DNA of 64,000 nucleotides from Actinomycetospora chiangmaiensis DSM 45062 (GCF_000379625.1 NZ_KB903248.1:152697-216696); one strand, 5' to 3'; shown: positions 1 through 10,749, counted from the first letter of the stretch. Notes: generated by a model not told the origin, from the letters alone. Numbers and translations are program-made.

Positions 1-141
1 GCCGCGCGCGGCGTCCCAGCGGATGGTGACCATGTGGTCGGTGAAGTACTTGCCGAAACCGGGCGCGGCGAGTACCTCCGCCACCCGCTCGTCCGTCGCC
101 GGGGAGGGGTGCGGGAGAACCTCGAAGGCCGTGCTCGACAT
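1..141 (-). CDS. ilvE: Branched-chain amino acid aminotransferase, N-terminal fragment (cut by window edge)
   Basis: Only the first 47 codons are present. They run from an ATG at 141 off the left edge. The visible peptide contains FEVLPHPSP, then GFGKYFTDHMVTI and RWDAARG. This is the N-terminus typical of actinobacterial class IV branched-chain aminotransferases, which transaminate leucine, isoleucine and valine with 2-oxoglutarate using PLP. The PLP lysine lies outside the window. In mycobacteria ilvE sits beside gcvT, as here, with the cupin gene in between. The family call rests on the conserved N-terminal block only. Confidence 0.85.
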   Translation of the reverse strand, partial: MSSTAFEVLPHPSPATDERVAEVLAAPGFGKYFTDHMVTIRWDAARG

Positions 142-209
142 GGCGCTCACTCTAAACCGCACCCCCGACGGCGGACACGCCCTCGACCTCGCGGGTGGCC
201 CGCGACCGG

Positions 210-704
210 TCAGACGTCCGGACGCCGGGCGTACGCGGGCCAGTCCCGGAGGTTGACCTGGTCGCACTCGGCGGCCATCGCGTCGATCTCCTCCGCGGAC
301 GCCCCGCGCGCCAGACAGTCCGCGAGGCGGCGGAAGTACTCCTCGCGCGGCGCGCCGGGCACGAACAGGATGAGGAAGCGGGCGACGTCGTCACCGACGG
401 CCTGGAACGCGTGCACCCCGTTGACCGGCACGTGCGCGAGGTCGCCCTCCCCGAGGGTCCGCCAGGTGTCGTCGCTCATCACCGCGAGCCGCCCGGAGAT
501 CACCCAGAACGACTCCGAGAACCCCTGGTGGTAGTGCGGCACCGCGCCGATCCGGCCGGGTGCCGCGGCGGACTCGAACAGGCCGAAGCCGGCCCCGACG
601 ACGTCGCCGGGGGCGATGAAGCGGGCCGGCCCGGCGACCTCGGCGTCGTCCCGGTAGCGGTAGACGCCGGGGTCGGCGGGCGGGACCTCCGTCGGGAAGC
701 TCAC
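210..704 (-). CDS. Cupin-domain protein, small-molecule dioxygenase-like
   Basis: A protein of 164 residues. The chosen GTG start at 704 overlaps the gcvT stop as GTGA, which suggests translational coupling behind gcvT. Longer in-frame starts inside gcvT are less likely. A single cupin barrel is visible. The first metal-binding motif is [13 protein letters not shown] followed by a GR turn, and the second is [10 protein letters not shown]. Such proteins resemble quercetin-dioxygenase-like cupins that bind a metal through histidines. The substrate cannot be read from sequence. The C-terminal third is acidic and helical, with [10 protein letters not shown]. The gene is the last in the gcvT transcript. 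Confidence 0.75.
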   Translation of the reverse strand: MSFPTEVPPADPGVYRYRDDAEVAGPARFIAPGDVVGAGFGLFESAAAPGRIGAVPHYHQGFSESFWVISGRLAVMSDDTWRTLGEGDLAHVPVNGVHAFQAVGDDVARFLILFVPGAPREEYFRRLADCLARGASAEEIDAMAAECDQVNLRDWPAYARRPDV

Positions 705-1822
705 CGGACGTGGGACGCGACGAAGGGCGGCGCCACGACCTCGCACTCGAGGGCGCGGCCGCGGACGTCGATGCTCACCAGATCACCCTCGGACAGGCCG
801 GCGGCGGTGTCCAGCAGCGCCAGCGCGATGCCGGTCCGCAGCGTCGGCGAGAAGGTGCCCGACGTCGTCTCCCCCACCGGGGACCCACCGAGCTTCACCG
901 TCATGTGCGCGCGCGGGACGCCGCGCCCGGAGGCCTTCAGGCCCCACGCCCGCCGTCGGGGGCCCCGCTCACGCTCGGCGAGCAGCGCCTCCCGGCCCCA
1001 GAACTCCTCCTTCTTCCAGCCGACCGCGAAGCCGACGCGCGCCTGGACGGGGGTGATCTCCGGTCCCAGGTCCTGCCCGTGCAGCGGCAGTCCGGCCTCG
1101 GTGCGCAGCGTGTCGCGGGCGCCGAGCCCGGCGGGCAGGCCGCCCTGCTCGGCGACGACCGCCGCGAGCGCGTCCCAGAGCGTCTCCGCGACCTCGCTCG
1201 GGGCGATGAGCTCGTAGCCGTGCTCGCCGGTGTAGCCCGTGCGGCAGACCCGGACCTCCCGGTCCTCCCACGTGCTGTCGACGAAGGCCATGTAGTCCAG
1301 GTCGACGTCGCCGGTGTCGGGGAGCACGCCGGTCTCGGCGAGGACCGTGCGCGAGCGCGGGCCCTGCACGGCGAGCACGACGTGCGCGTCGTGCTCGTCG
1401 GTGACCGTGATGCCCTCGGGGGCGACGTCGGCGAGCAGGCGGCCCACCCCCGCGGAGTTCGCGGCGTTCGGCACCGCGAACACCTCGTCGTCGCCGACCA
1501 GGTAGAGGATGAGGTCGTCGACGACGCCGCCGTCGGTGGCACAGCAGAGCGTGTACTGCGCCTTGCCCGGGACGATCCGGCCCAGGTCGTTGGTGAGGCA
1601 CCGGTTCACGAACGCCGCCGCGCCCGGGCCGGCGATGCGCACCTTGCCGAGGTGGCTGACGTCGAACAGACCGACCGCCTCGCGGGTGGCGGTGTGCTCG
1701 GCGACCGTGCCGGAGTACTGGACCGGCATCTCCCACCCGCCGAACGGCGCGAACGTGGCGCCGAGGGCCTCGTGGCGGGCGTGCAGAGGGCTTCGTCGCA
1801 GGTCCGGTCGCGGTGCGCTCAC
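701..1822 (-). CDS. gcvT: Glycine cleavage system T protein (aminomethyltransferase)
   Basis: About 373 residues. GcvT transfers the methylene group from the aminomethyl-lipoyl H protein to tetrahydrofolate, releasing ammonia. Family blocks are in order: [20 protein letters not shown] near the N-terminus, [11 protein letters not shown], a central [12 protein letters not shown] folate-domain motif, [18 protein letters not shown], and a C-terminal barrel with [13 protein letters not shown]. The GTG at 1822 places 11 residues before SPLHARH, as in homologues; an in-frame GTG at 1843 is the alternative. The gene is divergent from pepA across about 90 bp and overlaps the downstream cupin start by 4 bases. 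The P and H proteins are not in this window. It sits within the lipoate-enzyme neighbourhood. Confidence 0.93.
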   Translation of the reverse strand: MSAPRPDLRRSPLHARHEALGATFAPFGGWEMPVQYSGTVAEHTATREAVGLFDVSHLGKVRIAGPGAAAFVNRCLTNDLGRIVPGKAQYTLCCATDGGVVDDLILYLVGDDEVFAVPNAANSAGVGRLLADVAPEGITVTDEHDAHVVLAVQGPRSRTVLAETGVLPDTGDVDLDYMAFVDSTWEDREVRVCRTGYTGEHGYELIAPSEVAETLWDALAAVVAEQGGLPAGLGARDTLRTEAGLPLHGQDLGPEITPVQARVGFAVGWKKEEFWGREALLAERERGPRRRAWGLKASGRGVPRAHMTVKLGGSPVGETTSGTFSPTLRTGIALALLDTAAGLSEGDLVSIDVRGRALECEVVAPPFVASHVR

Positions 1823-1913
1823 GGGTCCGGGACCGTACGGCACGGCAGGCTGTCGGGGGTCGGTCCTAGCATGCGATCACACCCGCCCGCAGCACCCCGG
1901 AGGCGCACCGATC

Positions 1914-3464
1914 GTGACTACCCTGCCCGACCTCGAACTCAGCGACGCCCAGGCGGCGGCCGCGATCGTCGACGTCCTCGTCGTCGGTCTGCGCCCCGGT
2001 GCCCCGGCGGAGGGCGGCGGCTCCGACGAGCCGGTCGCCCCGGTGCTGGTCGGCGCGCAGGGGGTCGACGCGGCGTTCGGCGGCGAGCTGGCGTCGCTGC
2101 TCGCGCTGACCGGGGCCACCGGGAAGGCCGAGGAGGTCGTCAAGGTCCCGACGCGCGGTGCGATCACGGCGCCGGTGCTGCTCGCGGTCGGCCTGGGGCC
2201 GGAGTCCGCGCCCGCGGGTCTGCAGGGCGGCCCGGACGTGGCCGAGCAGGTGCGCCGGGCCTCGGGTGCCGCCGCGCGGGCCCTGCCGAAGAGCGCCACG
2301 ACGGTCGGGAGCACCCTCGCCGAGCTCGACCTCGCCGCGGCGGTGGAGGGCACGGTGCTCGGGGCGTACTCCTTCACCGAGTACCGCACGGCGGAGGACG
2401 GGCCGACGCGGTCGGTGTACTTCCTGGGCGCCCCCGGTGGCAGCGGCGGCGCCCCCGAGCGGGAGCGCGCCACGCTCGCCGACGCGGCGATGACGGCGCG
2501 GGCGGTCTGCGCGGCGCGCGACCTGATCAACACCCCGCCGAACGACCTGTACCCCGCCGAGTTCGCCCGCCGCGCCACCGACCTGGCGGAGGCCGTGGGG
2601 CTCGGCGTGGAGGTCCTCGACGACGCGCAGCTGGCCGACGGCGGGTACGGCGGGGTGCTCGGGGTCGGCGGCGGCTCGTCCCGGCCGCCGCGGCTGGTGC
2701 GCCTGACCCACACCCACCCCGACGCCACCCGCACGGTGGCCCTGATCGGGAAGGGCATCACGTTCGACACGGGCGGCATCTCGATCAAGCCGGCCGCGAA
2801 CATGGACCACATGACCTCGGACATGTCCGGGGCCGCCTGCGTCGTCGCCGCGACCTGCCTCGCCGCCGAGCTGAACCTCCCGGTGAACGTGACGGCGACG
2901 GTGCCGATGGCCGAGAACATGCCGTCGGGCACCGCCTACCGGCCCGGCGACGTGCTGACGATGTACGGCGGGAAGACCGTCGAGGTCCTCAACACCGACG
3001 CCGAGGGCCGGCTGATCCTGGCCGACGCGATCGTGCGGGCCTGCGAGGACTCCCCCGACTACCTCGTCGAGACCTCGACGCTCACCGGCGCGCAGGTCGT
3101 CGCCCTGGGCTCGCGGACGGCCGGGATCATGGGCCAGGACGCGTTCCGCGACCGCGTGACGGCCGCCGCCACCGCGGTCGGCGAGGGCGCGTGGGCCATG
3201 CCGCTCCCCGAGGAGCTGCGCGGCGACCTCGACTCGCGGGTGGCCGACATTGCCAACGTCACCAACCACCGCTTCGGCGGCATGCTCGCGGCCGGGCTGT
3301 TCCTGCGGGAGTTCGTCGCCGACGGGGTGCCCTGGGCGCACGTCGACGTGGCGGGCCCGGCGTTCAACACCGGCGGGGCGTACGGCTACACGCCGCGCGG
3401 GGGCACCGGGATGCCGGTGCGCACACTCGCCGCCGTGCTCGCCGACGTCGCCGCCCACGGATAG
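1914..3464 (+). CDS. pepA: Leucyl aminopeptidase, M17 family
   Basis: About 516 residues, with a GTG start at 1914 preceded by GGAGG at about 1900. M17 peptidases are cytosolic hexamers with two metal ions that remove N-terminal residues from peptides. The C-terminal catalytic domain is complete. K280 lies in [11 protein letters not shown]285 in the same block, K292 and D303 follow, and the signature NTDAEGRL lies at 360-367. The N-terminal domain (1-200) is variable, as usual. The gene is divergent from gcvT. A perfect 10-bp hairpin follows its stop before lpdA. The position between gcvT and the 2-oxoacid dehydrogenase genes is the same as for mycobacterial pepB. Confidence 0.95.
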   Translation: MTTLPDLELSDAQAAAAIVDVLVVGLRPGAPAEGGGSDEPVAPVLVGAQGVDAAFGGELASLLALTGATGKAEEVVKVPTRGAITAPVLLAVGLGPESAPAGLQGGPDVAEQVRRASGAAARALPKSATTVGSTLAELDLAAAVEGTVLGAYSFTEYRTAEDGPTRSVYFLGAPGGSGGAPERERATLADAAMTARAVCAARDLINTPPNDLYPAEFARRATDLAEAVGLGVEVLDDAQLADGGYGGVLGVGGGSSRPPRLVRLTHTHPDATRTVALIGKGITFDTGGISIKPAANMDHMTSDMSGAACVVAATCLAAELNLPVNVTATVPMAENMPSGTAYRPGDVLTMYGGKTVEVLNTDAEGRLILADAIVRACEDSPDYLVETSTLTGAQVVALGSRTAGIMGQDAFRDRVTAAATAVGEGAWAMPLPEELRGDLDSRVADIANVTNHRFGGMLAAGLFLREFVADGVPWAHVDVAGPAFNTGGAYGYTPRGGTGMPVRTLAAVLADVAAHG

Positions 3465-3517
3465 AGACGATCACCTCGGCAGCTGGTTTGCCTGCGGTGG
3501 AAGGATGGAGAACAGGG

Positions 3518-3551
3518 ACCGGCTCCGACACGGGTTTCCGACGGAGCCGGT
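3518..3551 (+). terminator. Hairpin between pepA and lpdA
   Basis: Perfect 10-bp arms ACCGGCTCCG and CGGAGCCGGT enclose a 14-nt loop. The element starts 54 bases after the pepA stop and ends about 70 bases before lpdA. No U-tract follows, which is common for actinobacterial terminators. It could also be an attenuator in the lpdA leader. Confidence 0.5.
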
Positions 3552-3620
3552 GGTTCCCCGGCGGGCCACCGCCTGCCGTCGGGAACGCCGCACGCCACAC
3601 GCCGACGCGGGAGAAGTGAG

Positions 3621-5003
3621 TTGAGCGAGAGCGACACCTACGACGTCCTCATCCTGGGCGGAGGCTCCGGTGGTTACGCCTGCGCGTTGCGCGCGGCGCA
3701 GCTGGGGCTCTCGGTCGCCCTCGTCGAGCAGGACAAGCTCGGCGGCACCTGCCTGCACCGGGGCTGCATCCCCACCAAGGCGCTGCTGCACGCCGCCGAG
3801 GTCGCCGACAAAGCCCGCGAGGGCGAGCAGATCGGTGTGAAGAGCTCGCTGTCGGGCATCGACATGAGCGGCGTCAACTCCTACAAGGACGGCGTCGTCG
3901 CGAAGCTCTACAAGGGCCTGCAGGGGCTGATCAAGTCCCGCAAGGTCACCATGATCGAGGGCCACGGGCGCCTCGTCGGCCAGGACACCGTCGAGGTCGA
4001 CGGCCAGCGCTACACCGGCCGCAACGTCGTCCTCGCCTCCGGCTCGTACTCCAAGACGCTGCCCGGGCTCGAGCTCGGCGGCCGTGTGATCACATCCACC
4101 GAGGCGATCAACCTCGACTACGTGCCCGACCGCGTCGTCGTCCTCGGCGGCGGCGTCATCGGCTGCGAGTTCGCGAGCGTCTGGAAGTCCTTCGGCTCCG
4201 AGGTGACGATCGTCGAGGCCCTGCCGCATCTGGTGCCGAACGAGGACGAGTTCCTCTCCAAGCAGCTCGAGCGCCAGTTCCGCAAGCGGAAGATCGGCTA
4301 CAAGATCGGCACCAAGTTCACCGGTGTCGAGCAGACCGCCGACGCGGTGACGATCAGCCTGGAGAACGGCGAGCAGATCGAGGCCGACCTCCTGCTGGTC
4401 GCCGTCGGCCGCGGGCCGAACACCGCCGACCTCGGCTACGAGGAGCAGGGCGTCACCCTCGACCGCGGGTTCGTGCGTACCGACGAGCGGCTGCGGACCG
4501 GTGTCGGCAGCGTCTACGCGGTCGGCGACATCGTGCCGGGCCTGCAGCTGGCCCACCGCGGCTTCCAGCAGGGCATCTTCGTCGCCGAGGAGATCGCGGG
4601 GCTCAACCCGCCGGTCATCGACGAGAAGGGCATCCCGCGGGTCACCTACTGCGAGCCCGAGATCGCGTCGGTCGGCCTCACCGAGGCGCAGGCCAAGGAG
4701 GCCTACGGCGAGGTGGTCACCACCACCTACGACCTCGCGGGCAACGGCAAGTCGCAGATCCTGCGCACCGCCGGTGCCATCAAGCTGGTCAAGGGCGGCA
4801 CCGGTGACGACGCCCCGGTGGTCGGCGTGCACATGATCGGCGCCCGGATCGGCGAGCTCGTCGGGGAGGCGCAGCTGGTCTACAACTGGGAGGCTCTGCC
4901 GGTCGAGGTCGCGAACCTCGTCCACGCCCACCCCACGCAGAACGAGGCGTTCGGCGAGGCGCACCTGGCGCTCGCCGGCAAGCCCCTGCACGCGCACGGC
5001 TGA
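3621..5003 (+). CDS. lpdA: Dihydrolipoyl dehydrogenase (E3)
   Basis: 460 residues from a TTG start at 3621, with a GGGAGAAG ribosome site just upstream. The flavoenzyme reoxidises dihydrolipoyl groups of 2-oxoacid dehydrogenase and glycine-cleavage complexes with NAD. The FAD motif GGGSGGY is at 13-19. The redox disulfide is C44/C49 in [13 protein letters not shown]. The NAD-binding [11 protein letters not shown] block follows. The FAD-contact motif YAVGDI is present. The catalytic H437-x4-E442 pair lies in HAHPTQNE near the C-terminus. Length and all key residues match the family. It lies 38 bp upstream of the E2 gene sucB and is probably cotranscribed with it. Confidence 0.96.
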   Translation: MSESDTYDVLILGGGSGGYACALRAAQLGLSVALVEQDKLGGTCLHRGCIPTKALLHAAEVADKAREGEQIGVKSSLSGIDMSGVNSYKDGVVAKLYKGLQGLIKSRKVTMIEGHGRLVGQDTVEVDGQRYTGRNVVLASGSYSKTLPGLELGGRVITSTEAINLDYVPDRVVVLGGGVIGCEFASVWKSFGSEVTIVEALPHLVPNEDEFLSKQLERQFRKRKIGYKIGTKFTGVEQTADAVTISLENGEQIEADLLLVAVGRGPNTADLGYEEQGVTLDRGFVRTDERLRTGVGSVYAVGDIVPGLQLAHRGFQQGIFVAEEIAGLNPPVIDEKGIPRVTYCEPEIASVGLTEAQAKEAYGEVVTTTYDLAGNGKSQILRTAGAIKLVKGGTGDDAPVVGVHMIGARIGELVGEAQLVYNWEALPVEVANLVHAHPTQNEAFGEAHLALAGKPLHAHG

Positions 5004-5041
5004 TCCGCCCACACCGCTTCGACGAGGGAGTACCGAGCACG

Positions 5042-6988
5042 ATGGCCTACACCGTCCAGATGCCTGCTCTCGGTGAGAGCGTCACCGAGGGCACCATCAC
5101 CCGGTGGCTGAAGCAGGAGGGCGACCACGTCGACGTCGACGAGCCCCTGCTGGAGGTGTCGACGGACAAGGTCGACACCGAGATCCCCTCGCCGCAGGCG
5201 GGGATCCTCCAGCGGATCGTCGCGAACGAGGACGACACCGTCGAGATCGGCGGTGACCTCGCGGTCATCGGCGACGACGACGGCGGCGACGCCGGCGGCT
5301 CCGGGGGCGGGCAGGCCGAGGCGCAGTCCGAGCCGGCCCAGCCCGAGCCCCGGCAGTCGGAGCCGGAGCCGGAGCCGGCGCAGCAGTCGTCCGGGGGCAG
5401 CAGCTCGGGTGGCTCCGGGGGCGGGTCCGGCACGACGATCGAGATGCCGGCGCTCGGCGAGTCGGTCACCGAGGGCACGATCACCCGCTGGCTCAAGCAG
5501 GTGGGCGACGCCGTGGAGGTCGACGAGCCCCTGCTCGAGGTGTCCACCGACAAGGTCGACACCGAGATCCCGTCGCCGGTCGCGGGCACGCTGCTCGAGA
5601 TCAAGGCGAACGAGGACGACACCGTCGAGGTCGGCGGCGCGCTCGCGGTGGTCGGCGACGGGTCGGCCGGCAGCGGTTCGGGTGGTGGCTCGGCGCAGCC
5701 CGAGGCCCGGTCCGGTCCCGACGCCCAGACCGCGTCCGACACGCAGGCCGAGCCCGAGCCGCGGCAGGAGCAGCAGCAGCCCGAGCCCGAGTCGCAGCCG
5801 ACGGCCTCGGACGGGTCGAACACGGCCGAGAGCTCGAACGGCGCCGTGGCCGCCTCCGGGGCGGACGACTACGTCTCCCACGAGACCGAGCAGCCCGCGG
5901 GCCCGAGCGGCCCGGCGAACGCGGGGGCGCTCGAGTCGGGCGGCGCGCCGTCGAACGGCACGGGTGGTGGCGAGGCGGCCGGGTCCCCCTACGTCACGCC
6001 GCTGGTGCGCAAGCTCGCCCAGGAGCGCGGGGTCGACCTGTCGTCGGTCTCGGGCACTGGGGTCGGCGGTCGCATCCGCAAGCAGGACGTGGTCGCCGCC
6101 GCCGAGGAGCAGGAGGCCGCCAAGCAGGCGTCCGCCGCCCCGTCGACGAACGAGCCGGCCGCGACCCCGTCCGACGGGTCGCAGGGCGCGGTGCACGGCG
6201 GCGAGGTGCAGAAGCCCGCGGGAAGCCGCAGTCCGAACATCCCGACGCCGGACGACTCCGGCCTGCGGGGCACCACGCAGAAGCTCTCCCGGCGCCGCGC
6301 GACCATCGCGAAGCGCATGGTGGAGTCGCTGCAGACCTCCGCGCAGCTCACGACGATCGTCGAGGCCGACGTCACCCGGATCGCGCGCCTGCGCGACCGG
6401 GCGAAGGCCGACTTCGAGCGCCGGGAGGGCGTGAAGCTCTCCTTCCTGCCGTTCATGGCCCTGGCCACGGTCGAGGCGCTCAAGGCGCACCCGGTGGTCA
6501 ACGCCATGATCGACACCGAGAAGGGCGAGGTCACCTACCACGGGTCTGAGCACCTCGGGATCGCCGTGGACTCCCCCGCCGGGCTGATCGTGCCGGTCAT
6601 CCACGACGCCGGGGACCTCAACCTCGGCGGGCTGGCCCGCAAGATCGCCGACGTGGCGCAGCGGACCCGGGACAACAAGATCTCCCCGGACGAGCTGTCG
6701 GGCGGGACCTTCACGATCACCAACACGGGCTCGCGCGGCGCCCTGATCGACACCCCGATCATCAACCAGCCGCAGGTCGGCATCCTCGGCACCGGGGCCG
6801 TCGTCAAGAAGCCCGTGGTGGTCACCGACGGCGAGGGCGGCGAGTCGATCGCCATCCGCTCGACGGTGTACCTCTGCCTGTCCTACGACCACCGCATCGT
6901 CGACGGTGCCGACGCCGCCCGGTTCCTCGGGTCGGTGAAGGCCCGGCTCGAGGCCGGTGCGTTCGAGGCGGACCTCGGGCTCGGGTAG
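5042..6988 (+). CDS. sucB: 2-oxoacid dehydrogenase E2 (dihydrolipoyl succinyl/acetyltransferase), two lipoyl domains
   Basis: 648 residues. Two lipoyl domains (about 1-78 and 131-207) each carry the lipoylated lysine in the same block, K43 and K171. They are separated by Gly/Ser/Gln/Glu-Pro linkers. A peripheral subunit-binding domain lies at about 316-350 ([20 protein letters not shown]). The C-terminal acyltransferase domain contains [11 protein letters not shown], with H617 and D621 as catalytic residues. This is the mycobacterial DlaT/SucB architecture. That E2 serves pyruvate and possibly oxoglutarate dehydrogenase and, with Lpd, antioxidant defence, so acyl specificity is not certain. 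No E1 gene is nearby; lipB and lipA downstream supply its lipoate. Confidence 0.94.
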   Translation: MAYTVQMPALGESVTEGTITRWLKQEGDHVDVDEPLLEVSTDKVDTEIPSPQAGILQRIVANEDDTVEIGGDLAVIGDDDGGDAGGSGGGQAEAQSEPAQPEPRQSEPEPEPAQQSSGGSSSGGSGGGSGTTIEMPALGESVTEGTITRWLKQVGDAVEVDEPLLEVSTDKVDTEIPSPVAGTLLEIKANEDDTVEVGGALAVVGDGSAGSGSGGGSAQPEARSGPDAQTASDTQAEPEPRQEQQQPEPESQPTASDGSNTAESSNGAVAASGADDYVSHETEQPAGPSGPANAGALESGGAPSNGTGGGEAAGSPYVTPLVRKLAQERGVDLSSVSGTGVGGRIRKQDVVAAAEEQEAAKQASAAPSTNEPAATPSDGSQGAVHGGEVQKPAGSRSPNIPTPDDSGLRGTTQKLSRRRATIAKRMVESLQTSAQLTTIVEADVTRIARLRDRAKADFERREGVKLSFLPFMALATVEALKAHPVVNAMIDTEKGEVTYHGSEHLGIAVDSPAGLIVPVIHDAGDLNLGGLARKIADVAQRTRDNKISPDELSGGTFTITNTGSRGALIDTPIINQPQVGILGTGAVVKKPVVVTDGEGGESIAIRSTVYLCLSYDHRIVDGADAARFLGSVKARLEAGAFEADLGLG

Positions 6989-7008
6989 CTCCCCACCATC
7001 CCGACCAC

Positions 7009-7047
7009 AGGGCCCCTTCGCGCGAGTAGCTCGTGCGGAGGGGCCCT
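7009..7047 (+). terminator. Terminator after sucB
   Basis: Arms AGGGCCCCTT (7009-7018) and GAGGGGCCCT (7038-7047) form a 10-bp stem with one G-U pair and a 19-nt loop, followed by a short T-containing tail. It starts about 20 bases after the sucB stop. Confidence 0.75.
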
Positions 7048-7199
7048 TCGGTCGTTCCGGGGCGGCCTGCTCCGCAGCCTGAGGGGAGGATCCGAGCGCT
7101 CTTGTGGCACGAGGGTTCCCCTCGCGCGGGCGGGGCCGGGACGAACCGGACAGCGTGTCCGGGTCGCGCCGCACCCCGGACTCCGCGACGATCACTGCC

Positions 7200-8087
7200 A
7201 TGCGCGTCGTCATCTCCGGGTCGTCCGGCCTCATCGGCACCGCCCTGGTCCCCCACCTGCGTGGTCGGGGACACGAGGTGATCCGCCTCGTGCGGCGGAC
7301 CCCGCAGGCCCCCGACGAACGCGGGTGGGACCCGCCGTCGGGACGGATCGACGACGGCGCCCTCGACGGTGCCGACGCGGTGATCAACCTGTCGGGCGCG
7401 GGGATCGGCGACAAGCGCTGGTCGGGCGCCTACAAGCAGGAGCTGCGCGACAGCCGCACCATCCCCACCGACGTGCTGGCCCGGGCCGTGGCCGCCCACG
7501 GCATCCCGACCTTCCTGAGCGGCTCGGCCGTCGGGTTCTACGGCGACACCGGCAAGGTGGCGGTCGACGAGTCCGGGGCGCGCGGCCGCGGGTTCCTCGC
7601 CGACCTCGTGCGGGACTGGGAGAACGCGACCGCCCCGGCGGCGGAGGCCGGCGCCCGCGTGGTGACGATCCGGACCGGCCTGGTGCTCTCGCACTCCGGG
7701 GGCCTCATGGGCCGCATCAAGCCGATCTTCACGTTCGGGCTGGGCGGGAAGCTCGGGTCCGGCGAGCAGTACTGGCCGTGGATCTCCCTCGACGACGAGG
7801 TCGGGGCCATCACCCACGCCCTGGAGCACGACACCGTGGTGGGCCCGCTCAACGCGACGGGGCCGGCGCCCGTGACGAACGCCGAGTTCACGAAGGTCAT
7901 GGCCGCGACCGTCCACCGCCCGGCGCCCTGGCTCGTGCCGGGCTTCGCGCTGCGGGCCGTCCTCGGGGAGTTCGCCGACGAGGGCGTGCTGGTGAGCCAG
8001 CGCGTCCTGCCCGGGGTGCTCGAGCGCGAGGGCTACACGTTCCAGCACCAGACGCTGCAGTCCGCCCTGGCCGCGGTGCTGGAGTGA
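7200..8087 (+). CDS. TIGR01777-family NAD-dependent epimerase/dehydratase-like protein
   Basis: 295 residues from an ATG at 7200. The Rossmann motif GSSGLIGTAL lies at the N-terminus. Family blocks include ADAVINLSGAGIGDKRW, the STAVGFYG-like SGSAVGFYGDTG, and the C-terminal RPAPWLVPGFALRAVLGE. This is the YfcH/SULA-type extended short-chain dehydrogenase family, whose substrate is unknown. The next gene, a flavin oxidoreductase, begins with GTG overlapping this stop (GTGA). The two are therefore almost certainly one translationally coupled unit. In mycobacteria a homologue (Rv2216) lies at the same place between the E2 and lipB genes. Confidence 0.88.
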   Translation: MRVVISGSSGLIGTALVPHLRGRGHEVIRLVRRTPQAPDERGWDPPSGRIDDGALDGADAVINLSGAGIGDKRWSGAYKQELRDSRTIPTDVLARAVAAHGIPTFLSGSAVGFYGDTGKVAVDESGARGRGFLADLVRDWENATAPAAEAGARVVTIRTGLVLSHSGGLMGRIKPIFTFGLGGKLGSGEQYWPWISLDDEVGAITHALEHDTVVGPLNATGPAPVTNAEFTKVMAATVHRPAPWLVPGFALRAVLGEFADEGVLVSQRVLPGVLEREGYTFQHQTLQSALAAVLE

Positions 8088-9361
8088 GCGGGGGGACCCG
8101 GAGCGCAGCGGAGCCGGACCGGAGCGGCGGCCTGCCGGACGCGGTCGACGTCCTCGTCGTCGGGGCCGGGCTGGCCGGGCTGAACGCGGCACGGACGGTG
8201 GCCCGCTCCGGGCGGTCGGTCCTGGTGTGCGAGGCGTCCGACGGGGTCGGCGGCCGGGTCCGGACCGACGTCGTCGACGGCTTCCTGGTCGACCGCGGCT
8301 TCCAGATCCTCAACACGTCCTACCCGGCGTTGCGCGCGGCGGTGGACCTCGCGTCCCTCGACCTGCACCCCTTCGTGCCGGGCGCCGCGGTCCGCACCGA
8401 CGACGGCAGGCTGCACCGGGTGGCGCGGCGTCCCACGTGGCTGCCGCGCTCCGCCCTGACGCGGCTGATCTCGCTGCGGGCCAAGCTGGGCATCGCCGGG
8501 TTCACCGCACGGTCGGTGCTCGTGCCCCCGCAGCGCCAGGCCGCGGCGCCGGAGCGCACGGCCCTCGAGGACCTCGCCCGCTTCGGACTGAGCGGCCGCG
8601 ACGTCGACCGGTTCCTGCGCCCGTTCCTTGCCGGGGTGCTCGGCGACGGGGACCTGCAGACGTCCTCCCGCGTGGTCTCCCTCTTCTGGCGCACGTTCGC
8701 GCTCGGCGACCTCACGCTGCCCGGCCGCGGCATCGGCGCGATGACCACCCACCTCGCGGCCCGGCTCCCCGCGGGCACGGTGCATCTCGACACCCCGGTC
8801 CGCGAGGTCCGGCCGGGTCGGGTCACCACCGACGCCGGGACCGTGCGGGCCGGGGCGGTGATCGTCGCGACCGAGGGCGGGGACGCCGCGGGTCTGCTCG
8901 GCGACCGCATCGAGGCACCGCGCCCCTTCGCCCTCACCAGCCACTACCACGTGACCGACCGGCCCCCGACCCGCCAGGGACTGCTCCACCTCGACGGCAC
9001 CGGCGGCCCGATCGTCAACACGATGGTGCTCACCGCCGCCGTTCCGTCCTACTCCCCCGACCACCGCCACCTCGTCGTCTCGACCGTGCTCGGCGGCGAG
9101 GCGCTGCCCGAGCCGCGGCTGCGCGCCGAGCTCGAACGCATCTGGGGCACGGGCACCGCGCACTGGGAGCACCTCGCCACCCGCGAGATCCCCCGGGCCC
9201 TGCCCGCCACGCTCCCGCCGACCCCGCCCGGCCTGCGTCGCCCGGTCGACCTCGGCGACGGGCTGTTCGTCGCCGGCGACCACCGCGACACCCCGTCCGT
9301 GCAGGGCGCGCTCGTCTCCGGTCGACGCACGGCCCAGGCGGCCGTGGCGACCCTGGGCTGA
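8084..9361 (+). CDS. FAD-dependent amine oxidase/phytoene desaturase-like oxidoreductase
   Basis: 425 residues from the GTG at 8084, which overlaps the previous stop. The FAD-binding motif [18 protein letters not shown] is followed by the ExxxRxGGR-type block [16 protein letters not shown]-terminal FAD motif, [17 protein letters not shown], closes the fold. This is the amine-oxidase superfamily, but the substrate is unknown. Coupling to the TIGR01777 gene suggests a joint pathway. The first 25 residues ([15 protein letters not shown]) are unlike homologues. Their DNA, with AGCGCAGCGGAGC, loosely resembles the 28-nt repeat found elsewhere in the window, so the native start may have been extended by a repeat. 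Confidence 0.85.
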   Translation: MSGGTRSAAEPDRSGGLPDAVDVLVVGAGLAGLNAARTVARSGRSVLVCEASDGVGGRVRTDVVDGFLVDRGFQILNTSYPALRAAVDLASLDLHPFVPGAAVRTDDGRLHRVARRPTWLPRSALTRLISLRAKLGIAGFTARSVLVPPQRQAAAPERTALEDLARFGLSGRDVDRFLRPFLAGVLGDGDLQTSSRVVSLFWRTFALGDLTLPGRGIGAMTTHLAARLPAGTVHLDTPVREVRPGRVTTDAGTVRAGAVIVATEGGDAAGLLGDRIEAPRPFALTSHYHVTDRPPTRQGLLHLDGTGGPIVNTMVLTAAVPSYSPDHRHLVVSTVLGGEALPEPRLRAELERIWGTGTAHWEHLATREIPRALPATLPPTPPGLRRPVDLGDGLFVAGDHRDTPSVQGALVSGRRTAQAAVATLG

Positions 9362-9374
9362 GCCCGCCGTCGTC

Positions 9375-9405
9375 GGGTGGCATCGACGACGCGTTCCTGC
9401 CACCC
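9375..9405. repeat. Degenerate hairpin, possible relic of the 63-bp palindrome
   Basis: GGGTGGCA and TGCCACCC form an 8-bp stem with a 15-nt loop in the gap between the flavin oxidoreductase and lipB. The right half, ACGACGCGTTCCTGCCAC, is nearly identical to the right arm of the 63-bp element at 35781-35843 (ACGACGCTTTCCTGCCAC). It may act as a terminator for the upstream pair. Confidence 0.5.
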
Positions 9406-9428
9406 GGGAGCGGAGTAGGTTCGACGCC

Positions 9429-10163
9429 ATGGGGTCCCACCGCGCCAGCAGCGAGCCGGTCGAGGTGCTCGACCTCGGCACCGTCGAGTACACCGCCGCG
9501 TGGGACCAGCAGCGCGCCCACCACGCCGCGCGGGCCGACGGCACCGGGCCCGACGTGCTGATGCTGCTCGAGCACCCCAGCGTCTACACCGCCGGGAAGC
9601 GCACCCAGCCCGAGGACCGGCCGACCGACGGCACCCCCGTCGTCGACGTCGACCGCGGCGGACGGATCACCTGGCACGGTCCGGGGCAGCTCGTCGGCTA
9701 CCCGATCCTGAAGCTCGGCCAGCCGTTCGACGTGGTGGACCACGTGCGCCGCCTCGAGGAGGCCCTGATCGCCGTCTGCGCGGGCCACGGTCTCGCGACC
9801 GGCCGGATCGACGGCCGCTCGGGTGTGTGGCTCGCGGCGGGCGCCGGCCGCCCCGAGCGCAAGATCGCGGCCATCGGGGTGCGGGTGGCACGCGGGGTGA
9901 CGCTGCACGGGTTCGCCCTCAACGCCGACCCGGACCTGACCGCGTTCGGCGCGATCGTCCCGTGCGGGATCACCGACGCCGGGGTCACCAGCCTGACCGC
10001 CGAGCTCGGTCGCCGCGTCGGGGTGGCCGAGGTCCGCTCCGCCGTGCGGGACGCGATGCTGGCGGCGTTCGCCGGCGAGCTGCCTGTCCGTGACCATCCG
10101 GTCGCCCGTCCGGCGGTCACGGATACGCTGAAGGTCGGTAACGTCAGCGTCCAGATGTTGTAA
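9429..10163 (+). CDS. lipB: Octanoyl-[acyl-carrier-protein]-protein octanoyltransferase
   Basis: 244 residues from an ATG at 9429. LipB moves octanoate from acyl-carrier protein to the lipoyl domains of E2 and GcvH proteins, the first step of lipoate synthesis. The signature [18 protein letters not shown] occupies 76-93. The catalytic lysine is K145 in ERKIAAIG. The acyl-thioester cysteine is C179 in VPCGITD. Length and all three motifs match the family. LipA, the second enzyme, lies 2.4 kb downstream. The two are separated by two CAP-domain genes and an oppositely oriented oxidoreductase, unlike the lipB-lipA adjacency seen in mycobacteria. Confidence 0.96.
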   Translation: MGSHRASSEPVEVLDLGTVEYTAAWDQQRAHHAARADGTGPDVLMLLEHPSVYTAGKRTQPEDRPTDGTPVVDVDRGGRITWHGPGQLVGYPILKLGQPFDVVDHVRRLEEALIAVCAGHGLATGRIDGRSGVWLAAGAGRPERKIAAIGVRVARGVTLHGFALNADPDLTAFGAIVPCGITDAGVTSLTAELGRRVGVAEVRSAVRDAMLAAFAGELPVRDHPVARPAVTDTLKVGNVSVQML

Positions 10164-10257
10164 TCTGCCGACCGGTCGACCTCGCTGGGTGACCGCTCGT
10201 CGCGCGTCGCGTCGGGAAACGCTGTGCGTGGTCGACCCGCGACGGACGGTGAATGGC

Positions 10258-10749
10258 ATGACTTCCGACGACACCGCCCGCCCGGGGCGCCGCTCGGCCG
10301 CCGGCCTCGTCGCGGCCCTCGTCCTCGCCGGGCTGACCCTGCTCGCGCCGGCCGCGTCGGCCGCGGTGACCCCGACGCAGGCGGCCCAGCTCAACCAGGT
10401 GTTCGCCCTCACCAACCAGTACCGCCAGCAGGCCGGGTGCCAGGCGCTGATCCGGAACAGCTACGCCGAGAAGGCCGCCCAGGGACACGCCGACTGGATG
10501 AACTCGACCGGCACCTTCTCCCACACCGGCGCGAACGGCTCCAGCTTCGTCGACCGGATGAAGGCGGCGGGCTATGCGAGCCCCGGCGGGGAGAACATCG
10601 CGTACGGACAGCAGAACGCGCAGGCCGTCATGACGGCGTGGATGAACTCGCCCGGCCACCGGGCCAACATCCTCAACTGCCGGTTCACCAGGATCGGCCT
10701 CGGCCTCGCCGGGACCCGCAACTACTGGGTCCAGGACTTCGGCTACTGA
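10258..10749 (+). CDS. Secreted CAP/SCP-domain protein (YkwD-like)
   Basis: 163 residues. The ATG at 10258 is preferred over an upstream frame-compatible start, because it puts a clear signal peptide at the N-terminus: basic RPGRRSAAG, a hydrophobic stretch, then the APAASA cleavage site near residue 37. The mature protein is a single CAP domain with NQYRQQAGC, a GHADWMNSTGTFSHTG block, a PGGENIAYG block and MNSPGHRANILN. These motifs carry the histidines and glutamate that form the CAP cavity. Bacterial CAP proteins are secreted and usually of unknown function. A second CAP gene follows 170 bp downstream, so a tandem duplication is likely. Confidence 0.88.
   Translation: MTSDDTARPGRRSAAGLVAALVLAGLTLLAPAASAAVTPTQAAQLNQVFALTNQYRQQAGCQALIRNSYAEKAAQGHADWMNSTGTFSHTGANGSSFVDRMKAAGYASPGGENIAYGQQNAQAVMTAWMNSPGHRANILNCRFTRIGLGLAGTRNYWVQDFGY

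Noticed and set aside
4880..7414. 844-codon open frame on the minus strand opposite sucB
   Set aside because: Arg/Gly/Leu-rich shadow of a high-GC gene with no domain; sucB on the plus strand has complete domains.
8099..8125. Sixth copy of the 28-nt repeat at the start of the flavin oxidoreductase
   Set aside because: Similarity requires gaps and the conserved GAGCTCGACC end is missing; kept only as a remark.
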